Shown here piece by piece: positions 33,801-42,854 of a stretch of 64,000 nucleotides of DNA. The first letter of the stretch is position 1. Every line of letters starts with the position of its first letter. Source of the DNA: Castanea sativa (lineage: Eukaryota > Streptophyta > Magnoliopsida > Fagales > Fagaceae); contig NC_134024.1 in the NCBI RefSeq assembly GCF_040712315.1, forward strand, positions 4,487,158 through 4,551,157, read 5' to 3'. The translations under genes and the position numbers were made by a program. Under the pieces are notes generated by a model. The model had not been told where the DNA came from and did not search any database. It worked only from the letters and a program-made list of their open reading frames with translations.

Positions 33801-36035
33801 TCCCTTTCTTCAAAACACTACGGAGATCTTTCGAGTGGACGGACGAATGCCAAAGGGCATTTGAGGAGTTGAAGACATATCTCTCTGCCCCGCCATTACT
33901 TAGTCCGTCCACGCCGGGGGAGGAATTGTTGCTATACCTTGCCGTCTCGTCAGCAGCGGTAAGTGCAGCTCTCATCAGAGAGGAAGGGAAGATACAAAAG
34001 CCGGTGTACTTTAGTAGCCGGGCGCTAAGAGGTGCAGAGGAAAGGTACCCACGGATGGAGAAACTCGCTTACGCTCTTGTGACTGCAGCTCAAAAACTCA
34101 AGCCCTATTTTCAAGCACATACCATAAAAGTCCTGATGGATCAGCCCTTGCGGAGAGCAATGAACAATCCTGAAACTGCAGGTCGGATGGCTCTGTGGGC
34201 TATCGAGCTGAATGAGTACGATATCCAATACCAGCCATGAACGGCTGTGAAAGGACAGATACTGGCAGACTTCATTGCGGAATTCACTACACCTGAGGAG
34301 CAGGGGGCAGAAGAAATGCCCACATGGAGAATTCACACAGACGGATCCTCCAACAAGCATGCGGGAGGAATCGGGGTTGTGCTCCACACCTCGGAAGGAG
34401 ATAAGATCGAATGCATGCATGATCCGTCTGGAATTCACCACTACAAATAACGAAGCAGAATATGAGGCCCTGGTGGCAGGATTGGAGCTTGCGATGGCGA
34501 CTGGGGCTAGGAAGGTGGTAGCCTACTCCGATTCTCAAATCGTGACCAGTCAAGTTAATGGAAGCTATGATTGTAGAAATGAACGGATGAGAAGGTACCT
34601 CGGGGAAGTGAAAGGTCGAACGAATGACCTCCAATTCACAGTTGTTCAGATCCCAAGAGAAGAGAACCAAGATGCGGATCGACTCGCAAAGGCTGCTTCG
34701 GCCGAATCTATGATCGCCCCAGAACAGGTATTGTCCTTTGTCCAGCATTCATGGCTATTAGATATCGTTAGAATGCAGGAAGTAAGCACTAAAGACGATT
34801 GGACGGTTCCAATTGCGACGTACCTCAAAGATGGCAAGCTGCCAAATAGCAAAGAAGATGCAAGGAAGCTGAAGATTAAGGCTGCCCGATTCATCCTGAT
34901 TAAGGACGTCCTCTACAAAAGAGGATTCTCCCGACCATATCTAAGATGCCTTGGCCGTGAGGAAGCAAACTACGTGATGAGGGAAGTTCATGAAGGAATT
35001 TGTGGAAACCACTCGGGATCAAGGTCTCTGGTACACAAGCTACTCCGAACAGGATACTACTGGCCGACAATGCAAAAGGATGCCCATATGTACGTTAGAG
35101 CTTGCGATAAGTGTCAACGGTTTGGCAATCTCATTAAACAGCCAACGGAGGAGCTCACACCCATGACGGCCCCATGGCCGTTCGCACAATGGGGGTTAGA
35201 CATCATGGGTTCATTTCCATTAGCGGCAAGATAACTGAAGTTCTTGGTGGTTGGCATTGACTACTTCACCAAGTGGGTGGAAGCAGAAGCTCTTGCCACT
35301 ATCACGGAGAAAAACATTCGCAGCTTCGTATGGAGAAGTATAATTTGCCGATATGGGATCCCAAGAGTGCTCGTTTCAGACAATGGGAAGCAATTCGACA
35401 ACGATGCATTTCGAGACTTTTGTTCTCAGCTGGGAATCAAGAATCACTACTCGTCACCCGCCCACCCTCAGGCCAACGGACAAGTTGAAGTCACGAACCG
35501 GTCCTTGTTAAAGATTATCAAGACCCGGCTCGAGGGGGCAAAGGGCATATGGCCGGATGAACTACCAAGTGTACTATGGGCGTACAGGACAACGACAAGA
35601 ACACCAACTGGAGAGACACCGTTTCGATTGGCGTATGGTGCTGAGGCCCTCATACCAGCAGAAGTGGGATTAACGAGCTACCGCGTGGAAAGCTATGATG
35701 AGAGCAAGAATAATGAAGCATTGCATCTAGAGCTTGACCTTGTAGATGAGGTCAGGGCAGCAGCAGCACAGAGACTGGCGCGGTACCAAGATATGATGGC
35801 AAAACACTACAACTCCAAGGTCCAACGCCGGGACTTCAAGGTGGGAGATCTGGTATTACGAAAAGTGCTTGGCGCTACGAAGGATGCATCCCTGGGAAAG
35901 TTAGGTCCTAACTGGGAAAGCCCGTACAGAATTATCTCATGGCATAGGAAAGGAACATACTACTTGGAGACGTTGGACGGAAGGAAATTGGGCCATCCAT
36001 GGAACACGGAGCACCTGAAGAAGTACTACCAATAG
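30803..36035 (+). pseudogene. gag-pol polyprotein gene of the Tat element, broken
   Basis: The frame opens at ATG 30803 and gag and pol share one frame, as in many Tat elements. Domains: gag (central WYSRL-type region near 31400; CRFHGDHGHDTADC near 31991-32032); aspartic protease DNGSSADIL near 32408; reverse transcriptase about 32950-33530 with YVDD at 33500-33511; RNase H about 33850-34240; second RNase H-like domain about 34320-34700 (HTDGSS, NNEAEYEAL, YSDSQIV); integrase about 34980-35980 with HHCC (VHEGICGNHSG, CDKC) and D, D, E in GLDIMG, SDNGKQF and GQVEVTN. It ends at 36035. Defects: stops at 30923, 32396, 32450, 32792, 33425, 34238 and 35232, and a 4-base duplication at 34411-34420 that changes frame. 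All catalytic residues I can see are otherwise kept. Confidence 0.9.
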
Positions 36036-36205
36036 TATAGCAGGCATAAGACAATGTCTACCGCCTTATTTTCAGTTTAATTTTAAATAGTTATAGTGTG
36101 TACTTATTAGAACTCAAGTTTTCTTTAACAGTATATTGAAACTGATATAATGAGAGGAATTCTTATTTAGAAAATATGAAATGCATGGTGATGAAATTCT
36201 ACAAG

Positions 36206-36656
36206 TCCACAAAGTGGACGGATCATCCAAAGGATGAAAATTCTACGAGTCCACAAAGTGGACGGGTCATCCAAAGGATGGAAAATCTACAAGTCCACAA
36301 AGTGGACGGATCATCCAAATGATGAAAAATCTACAAGTCCACAAAGTGGACGGATCATCCAAAGGATGAAAATAATCCAAATCCACAAAGTGGACGGATC
36401 ATCCAAATGATGAAAATAATCCAAATCCACAAAGTGGACGAATCATCCAAAGGATGAAAATTCTCCAAATCCACAAAGTGGACGGATCATCCAAAGGATG
36501 AAAATAATCCAAATCCATAAAGTGGACGGATCATCCAAAGAATGAAAATTCTCCAAATCCACAGAATGGACGGATCATCCAAAGGATGAAAATTCTCCAA
36601 ATCCACAAAGTGGACGGATCATCCAAAGGATGAAAATTCTCCAAGTCCACAAGACC
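36206..36656 (+). repeat. 44-bp tandem array of paired mini-hairpins
   Basis: Ten full 44-bp units start at 36206, 36250, 36294, 36338, 36382, 36426, 36470, 36514, 36558 and 36602, with a partial eleventh at 36646. A typical unit holds two inverted repeats with the same AAA loop: TCCAC-AAA-GTGGA (6-bp stem with the preceding G where present) and CATCC-AAA-GGATG. The second stem is damaged (TGATG) in two units. Tandem repeats between pol and the 3' LTR are known in Tat-lineage elements and can seed satellite DNA. Confidence 0.95.
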
Positions 36657-36940
36657 TTCTGTCCCTACAACAGACGGATCACCCAAAAGCATATAGAAGG
36701 ACACTAAGTACATACATAGAACGGATCAACTAAGAGCTACATAAATAGGACGAGTAAAAAAGCGAAATTCAATAAAAGTGGACGGATAGTCCAAAATATG
36801 CTGAAGGAATCATGCAAAGTACCAAATGTCAAAGGTATAACTGATACAATAGAGTTCAATAATAAAAAGTCTGATACTTAGTTAAAAAAGAGTTAAATAA
36901 ATGACAAAAATATAATTGTTCCCCGTCACTACAATTTACA
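36657..36940. other. Spacer between tandem array and antisense gene
   Basis: AT-rich, with a few decayed copies of the GGACGGAT motif (36672, 36722, 36780). It probably includes the 3' untranslated part of the antisense gene on the minus strand. Confidence 0.4.
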
Positions 36941-38189
36941 TCAGTCTTGGACTGTGACAGTTTCTTCGAGGCCTTCAGGCAACGGCTGGTGAGAATCCGC
37001 AACAGTAGTTTCTTCTGCGACTTTAGCGACCCCGTCATCACCTGGAACCTCACCAAAGAGTTCCTCCGTCCCCTCAGAGTCGACGGGGTGAGCAGGGGTT
37101 TGGGCCTCGGCATCTATTGTTATGTGAGTTAAGTCCAGGTCAGGGAATGACACCTTCACCTGACGGATGCAGTTATCGAACCCGTCGCTAAAAGAAGAAC
37201 CAAGCTCCAGCAGAAGTGCCTCGGAGTCGCGATACTCTCTAACGGCATCAATTTTGGCTTGGCGATTATTATCGTCATGAGCTTTCACCGTCTTCCTGAG
37301 CAGCTCCACCTCTTTTTCTAAGTTCTCCCGAGCCTGCTCGGAGAGCGTCAGCTTCTGCTCATGACGGACCCTCCATAATTTTAGCTCGTCTAGTTCTTCA
37401 GCCGTCGCCTTTGCCTTTGCACGTACTCGATCAAGGGCTCTCTCCTGGGCCAAGCAACGGTCTGACAAGCCCTTGGCCAACAGTACACCCTGCCACAGGT
37501 CGGATAGAAATAAGTTCAAGGCGGAAGGGAACGAGACGGATTGAAAAAATGTGCCTATGACGGACACTAACCTGAGTTAAGCTGAACAGACAGGTCTTAC
37601 CCATGGCCTCGGTGGCATGATTTCCCAGGTCTTCATAGTCATCGTCGGATATGATGGAACCAATAGGACGGAGAGCGTATTGGGGGTCTTCACGAAGAAG
37701 GACGGGGGGCTTCTCCTTCACGGGCTCCGAGTTGGTCATCAAGCCCTTACCCTTGCCGATCCCAAGCTTGGGAGGTTGTTTCACCATGCCGGACCCTTGG
37801 CTGGTAGGTAGACCCGTCACGAGCTTCTGCTTTTTGACATGACGGTCCCATCTCCCAGACGATGGTCTTTTCGGGGCCGTCTGTGACGGATCCACCTTCG
37901 AAGCATTGCCCCCTTGCCTCTCCTGGCGTCGTCCATTTCTACAAAAGAAGACGGTTAAACAAGAAGCCACAAAAAGAAAGTATATCAACGGAAGGATTCT
38001 TGAACTTACGTTTGCGTACACCTGCGTCGTATCGGCGGGCGACGGATGTAGGTTCAGGACTGTCACAGTACCAATGTAGCGTATCCAATGTGATGAGCTT
38101 CGACCAGGTCCGTTCAGACAACTTAGTCTTTTGGAAGATTTTCTCCAGAAAGCCAAACTGTTCGGTTGAAATAGGTGGACGATCCCTCG

Positions 38190-38224
<35 letters not shown>

Positions 38225-39089
38225 TTAAGAGAAAATCCATGAAAATGGGTGACGATTAATGAGTAGAAGGACTCGTACCAGACGGGGGCATTATCCCCCA
38301 TGTTTTATCTACCGGCATGTAGTCGTCATCACCTGGACGACACATCCAGTTATCTCCTCGAAGGAAGAAGTAACGACCCTTCCAGCTACGGTTGGAGTCT
38401 GGGGTCTCGGATACTAGCCTAAGTACCGGACTCCTCGGCACAAAGCTGTACATGCCCCTTGATTTTGTAATTTCAGACGGACGGTAACAATGAAAAAATT
38501 CTTCCACCGTTAACCGTCTAGCTCCATCAGACATTACACCATACAATACCTCGACGCTCAGGAAAACCCTCCAGGCGTTCGGAGATATCTGGGTGACGGC
38601 CAGACCCAGGTACTGGAGAAGACGACGGTGCAATGCACTCAGGGGAAATCGGAGACCCGCTTTAAGCATTTGCTTGTAGACACCGACATCTTCAAGACCG
38701 TAGTAATAGCATTTTTCTGATTTGAATGGTAGACGGATGGATATTGTGTCGGGTATTTGGTACTTTTGCCTCAGCGTGTTGAAGTGCGCTGGCTTGATGG
38801 TTGACACAAAGTCGTTCACCGTCCACAAAGGGAGCAGGACGAACTCCCTGAAGCCGTCAGGACCTATGACGGATTGGACCGGTGGGTCGACACCATCTAG
38901 GTTGTCGGTCGAGTCATACTCTGACCCGTCCCCATCCTGCCCTTCATCTTCCTCATGGGAAGGAGAGATGGCTGACGGTTCACTCTCCCCGCTGGAGGTG
39001 TCTTGGTCTGCCTGACCTGACGGGAACACCTCTTCGTAACCCGCTCCCTCGCGGGCATAAGACTGACTACTTGACGCCTCACTAGACAT
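36941..39089 (-). CDS. Antisense accessory gene of the Tat element, four exons, one frameshift
   Basis: Proposed CDS: complement of exon 1 38279-39089, exon 2 38010-38189, exon 3 37572-37938 and exon 4 36941-37489. Introns of 89, 71 and 82 bp have GT-AG ends (GTACGAG; GTAAGTTC; GTTAGTGT). Exon lengths keep phase throughout except exon 3, which is one base short. The reading change falls near 37905-37920, so a single-base deletion is likely. Exon 1 starts Ser/Glu/Asp-rich and then has a folded region (FPLSALHRRLLQYLGLAVTQ, SPNAWRVF) resembling the plant Transposase_28 / putative gypsy-type transposon family. Exon 3 is basic and Pro-rich. Exon 4 is a long Glu/Lys/Leu coiled coil with an acidic tail. 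Antisense genes at this place are known in Tat elements such as maize Grande. The function is unknown. Confidence 0.75.
38191..38222 (-). other. Long poly-T (coding strand) acceptor tract in intron 1 of the antisense gene
   Basis: About 29 T on the minus strand stand just before AAAG/CGAGGG, the proposed 3' splice site at 38190. It acts as an extreme polypyrimidine tract and breaks any unspliced reading through this point. Confidence 0.6.
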
Positions 39090-39349
39090 CTGACACCTAC
39101 ATATGACGGGTAAAGGAAACCTAAGGCTCTAGATTTGTACCGACTACGGGACCCACAAGAAAAATAAGGAACAAAACATTGGATAAGAATAACTTACTAG
39201 TAGACGGCAAGAAAAACACGATGGAGAAATTATCAACACGTTGTTTCCCGATTTCCTAAAGGAGACGGTTACTCTCTAAATAAGGTCGACGGTTGCGCTC
39301 TGAACTACAGAAAAATTTCTAAAAAGTGTAAAAGTGAATACTGTGGGTG

Positions 39350-39360
39350 ATATATATAGA
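39350..39360 (-). promoter_or_regulatory. Candidate TATA box of the antisense gene
   Basis: TCTATATATATCA on the minus strand, about 260 bp upstream of the antisense ATG (39089) and inside the element, just before the 3' LTR. It suggests the antisense gene has its own promoter. No start-site data. Confidence 0.4.
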
Positions 39361-39521
39361 GGGAATAGCGCGGTAAACGAAGGGATGCATCGATTCCAGC
39401 AAACAACCATTGAAGTCCCCCCACGTGTCCCTAAGCATTTATGACAGCATCCAGCCTGTCCGTCAGAAACTTTAACCGTCATTCCATGAAAACCGCTTGG
39501 AAAAGATGACGGTATCATGGA

Positions 39522-39534
39522 ATGAGGGGGCAAC
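39522..39534 (+). other. Polypurine tract of the Tat element
   Basis: AATGAGGGGGCAAC directly precedes the 3' LTR start TGATAAGGG. A similar GAGGGGGCA core precedes the LTR of the relic at 7290. Confidence 0.75.
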
Positions 39535-40085
39535 TGATAAGGGTAAAACTAACATGACGGTATGGCTAAATTAATTACAATAAGGTGACGGGTTATATGA
39601 CCCAGTGAGGACGGATGCGTAGTGGACGGATAAGAAGAATTCATGCGTCGCTCTACAGGCTACCTCAAATCACGCTATATGATTAGGGCTGACGTGGCCT
39701 TGAGTGTAATTCACGCCAACATAAATACAAGAATTCTTGCACTACACGTTAGCCTTGATTGGAGGAATTTTATAGGGAAAGGAATTCTTGGAGGTATAAG
39801 AATGGAAAGAGTTTTAATCATAAAAGGAAAGAACTTGGCGATCAAGGGATGGAAGTTGACTCCACGCCCCTATAAATACATCAAAACCCCCATGATTCGA
39901 GGTACGCACATTTGACTCAACTCTGGCACTCTAGGGTTGTAAAGAAATTCTAACTTGACCTTCGGAGGGTTTTTGGCCGGCACCACACCGGTGCTCTCTT
40001 TTAGGTCTCTTTGTTTTCTCTTTGCAGGTGTCGGCTCGAGTTGGAGAGTGCTTGCAACTTATTGGTGATTTTTTCGGCATCATCA
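39535..40085 (+). repeat. 3' LTR (551 bp)
   Basis: Same length as the 5' LTR, with about nine substitutions (roughly six transitions and three transversions) and no indels. It ends GGCATCATCA and is followed by the GAACT target duplication. About 1.6 percent divergence indicates a fairly recent insertion. Confidence 0.95.
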
Positions 40086-40090
40086 GAACT

Positions 40091-40841
40091 ATACAATTTC
40101 CCTCTGTATTTTTCCTTAAAACAATCATGGTTATATTATATAAGAGTGGGTTTTTATTGAAAAAATTAGAGCCCACTAATATACATGGCTAAAAAGCATT
40201 TTTCAGACACATGATAAAGATTCATGTTGCCTCGCTTAAATCTAAGAAAGGCATGGTACCATGTAGACTAGTAAATACAAAAATTAACCATGAAGTTCAG
40301 AGTGACATAATTTGAACCAATTTTACAATGATATCCTTATTAAACCATATTTCTTTGTTCCTTTTTTTAATAAATAGTTGAGAGGCTACATTTTATAATT
40401 TCAAAGGTCGTAGTGTGGGTATACAAAATAGTACAATCATCAGCACTAATGATTCACTGTCATGGATTAAAAGATTTGAGGTTCAAACTTGATTCATCTA
40501 TTCCAAATATCAATTTGTATCTTGATGTAATTGTAATTAAAACAATTATTATAAAGTGAACGCTATAGGTTGAAATGCTTAAAATAGATGCTTCATACAT
40601 GGCATGAATTCATGTAGTAATTCTAATGCTAATGACCATATATATTAGCAAGAAGGTATAGTTATTCTCTTTTTTTATTTAATAATTTTCTAAGAACAAA
40701 AGGTTGTAGCTTATAATTCAATCACCAACAGGAAGTAGTGGAGACAGAAGTATTCCACGACTCCTTTTATTCATGTGCTTCATATCTTACGCGTTATGAT
40801 ATATGTGGTGCTTATACAGCTTAGGATCACAAAGCAAGCAC
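40091..40841. other. Continuation of segmental duplicate B, 3' of peptide gene B
   Basis: Matches 53670-54180 (GCCTCGCTTAA.TCTAAGAAAG, AATTTTACAATGATATC, TCTTTGTTCCTTTTT) and, less fully, 61320-61580. No gene is seen. The match brackets the Tat insertion point and shows the empty site in the sister copy. Confidence 0.6.
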
Positions 40842-42626
40842 TCAAGTTGGACTACCCGGAGCTGCAGACATTTTTGGCTTCATATTACTGTAACCTATAT
40901 GGGTTCCAGGATTTGGTAAATCTGAAAGATTAAGACTATAATGCCGCAAAATCAAGGCTTTTTAAAATTGTGACATATTTAATTTTACCATAAAAAGCTT
41001 ATAAAATGATATGTTAATATCACCAAAAAGAAAAAATACTCGAGTTCTGATACCTAAATTTGATTGTCTGAATTGCCGTCGAGATAACTGTAACCTCCTC
41101 CAAAATAGGTCCCGGAATTTGGTGTTGATGGAGGCACCGCACCGCTTTTTTTCACCTCTGAAAGTACAAGACAATAATGCCACAATATTAAAACATTTTA
41201 AACTTAAACGAAATTTAAATTAAAAAGCTAACAAACTTTTATGACAATTTATATACCACTTTGATGTACTTATCCAGACTGAAACAAAAACACATACTGT
41301 AATGACATATTGGTGGGTGTTTTGGGTGGAGGTATATATATTTTTTGAAGATTTAATCGTGGGTCGGTGTTGATTAGGCTTTTGGGTGGATAATTGTTGT
41401 GTTATACTGTTATTGAGAATTACTTACCACCACTCATCATACAAGCTCAATTGTGATGTATCGGTTATGGATGCTGATGATTAACTTCAATGACCAACTT
41501 GTTCTTTGTTTGGACGTGAAACTTGAACCATAATTATATTACTGCTTTTTTATCTTATATTTTAAAAGTTGACATATTATTTCGTAAAATTAATGCAATA
41601 AAATTTGTAATATTTCTATCTTTAGAGTGTTGGGTGCACCATGGTCCAGCCCACGTGTTTTTCCAAGAGCTCATTTAATGAGCATGTCACTCCATGACTT
41701 GTGAGAAGTCTAACTTCTCTTAATGAAAGTGAACCAAAGAGTGTTGAACACTCTGAAGAAAAAAGAAAAGAACAAGCAAAGGCCATTCGGCCAAGAGAGC
41801 TGAAGAAAGTGATTTTTTGGTTGAAGCAAAGTCAAGATAAGTGGCTTGCATTTATTGTGAGTTGATGTGAAGAGTGTGAAAGGAAGAAAAGAAGAAAAGG
41901 TGAAAGAAATAAAAGGAAAGGCCATTCGGCCATTTGAAGGTGTGGAGAAAAGAGAGAAGTCCCAGCAGCAGACTGAGGACAGTGAAGAGCTGCGTGAGGG
42001 AGAGTAAGCAAAGAGAAGAGAGAAATAGAGAGAGCAAGAGAAAATTGTGAGAAATACACGGTGAGAAAGAGAGCAGTGAGTAAGAAGAAAAAGAAAGTTT
42101 TTCTTTACTCAAATTGTATCTCTAAGTGTTGTAATCTTTATTCAATATAGTGAAATTATTCGGAGTTTGTTTTGCGGTTTTTCCATTTAAGGAGAAAGGG
42201 TTTCCACGTAAATCTTTCTTTTATTGTGTGGTTGTGCTTCCGCTGTACTTGCTGAAATTATTCACAGTTATATGGAATTTTTCCGCATCCACGCCAAAAA
42301 TATAGCACTCACTTTGATAGTGTGAGAATATCAATGACTTACTATTTCTATCAAAAAATTTCGAAGCTTTTTACCCCATATGATATGATGAGACAGTGTG
42401 TTTTAAGCAAATAAGCTAGTTTATTTCTTTTTCTTTTTTTTTCTCTGGATTCACTTTAATCAAATGAGAATAATATAATGAAGCAAACTAAAAGTAAAAA
42501 ACCAAGGACGGCAGACTTACTTGGGTTGTCAAGTTCAGAAGTCCCAGGTCTGGATGCCACTTTTGAGGCAAACAAAAACATCAAAATGAAGAGAAAACCC
42601 AAAGTTATGAACTTCTTAGAGGCCAT
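40842..42626 (-). CDS. Small secreted peptide precursor, copy B (split gene)
   Basis: Exon 1 is complement 42521-42626 (MASKKF start, hydrophobic GFLFILMFLFASKVAS signal peptide, then PGTSELDNP; 35 codons plus 1 base) with donor A/GTAAGT. Acceptor CTTTCAG at 41158 opens exon 2, 41054-41157 (KKSGAVPPSTPNSGTYFGGG..., stop TAG), making a 69-residue protein. A second acceptor at 40922 opens exon 3, 40842-40921 (LPNPGTHIGYSNMKPKMSAA, ends PGSPT, stop). A phase-1 donor in exon 2 (GGAG/GTTACA, exon end 41095) could join exon 2 to exon 3 in frame; otherwise they are alternative last exons. TPNSGTY and LPNPGTHI are diverged forms of the copy C repeat. An LTR sits in intron 1. The function is unknown and a secreted peptide is inferred. 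Confidence 0.5.
41628..42296 (+). mobile_element. LTR-like insertion in intron 1 of peptide gene B
   Basis: It begins TGTTGGGTGCACC and runs to about ...ATCCACGCCA. Gene C has continuous intron sequence here (about 55380-55440), so this block is an insertion. Its 3' part (GTTGTAATCTTTATTC, ATAGTGAAATTATT) has the look of the R-U5 end of a copia LTR. The exact right end and the target duplication were not resolved. Confidence 0.5.
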
Positions 42627-42660
42627 CGTTTTGGCACATAGACACATATCTAGGGCATGG

Positions 42661-42671
42661 TATTATATATA
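42661..42671 (-). promoter_or_regulatory. TATA box of peptide gene B
   Basis: CTATATATAATA on the minus strand about 39 bp before the ATG at 42626. Between them the sequence CATGCCCTAGATATG is shared almost base for base with copy C. An in-frame ATG at 42647 is only about 18 bp from the TATA box and probably not transcribed. Confidence 0.55.
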
Positions 42672-42854
42672 GGCCATATTAGCCCAAAGAGCATTTTCCT
42701 CTTACTCTCTTATCTTATTCAAAGTTTTTTTTTTTTTGCCCCCCGAGGGGAAGGGGATAAATTTTTCTAAGAAAACATTACGCTCAAGAACACAAAACCA
42801 ATCAGCTAACTTAAAGTCATGATTAAAATAGTTAAGGGTCCTCTGCATCATTAT

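Larger units (their letters stand above)
30193..40085 (+). mobile_element. Complete Ty3/gypsy (Tat-lineage) LTR retrotransposon, 9893 bp
   Basis: Both LTRs are 551 bp and differ at about nine positions by eye. The element is flanked by the exact 5-bp duplication GAACT (30188-30192 and 40086-40090). In order it contains the 5' LTR, a tRNA-Asp-like primer site, gag, protease, RT, RNase H, a second RNase H-like domain, integrase, a 44-bp tandem array, a spliced antisense gene, a polypurine tract and the 3' LTR. The second RNase H, the DNGSS protease motif and extra sequence between pol and the 3' LTR are hallmarks of the plant Tat lineage. gag-pol is interrupted by seven stop codons and one frameshift, so this copy needs help in trans. 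It sits inside segmental duplicate B, whose other copy lacks it. Confidence 0.95.

Noticed and set aside
33541..34748. Minus-strand ORFs of 138-153 codons across pol
   Set aside because: Shadows of the RT and RNase H coding sequence; they lack introns, domains or a promoter, unlike the antisense gene at 36941-39089.
36206..36656. CRISPR-like array
   Set aside because: Units are contiguous with no unique spacers and lie inside a plant retrotransposon.
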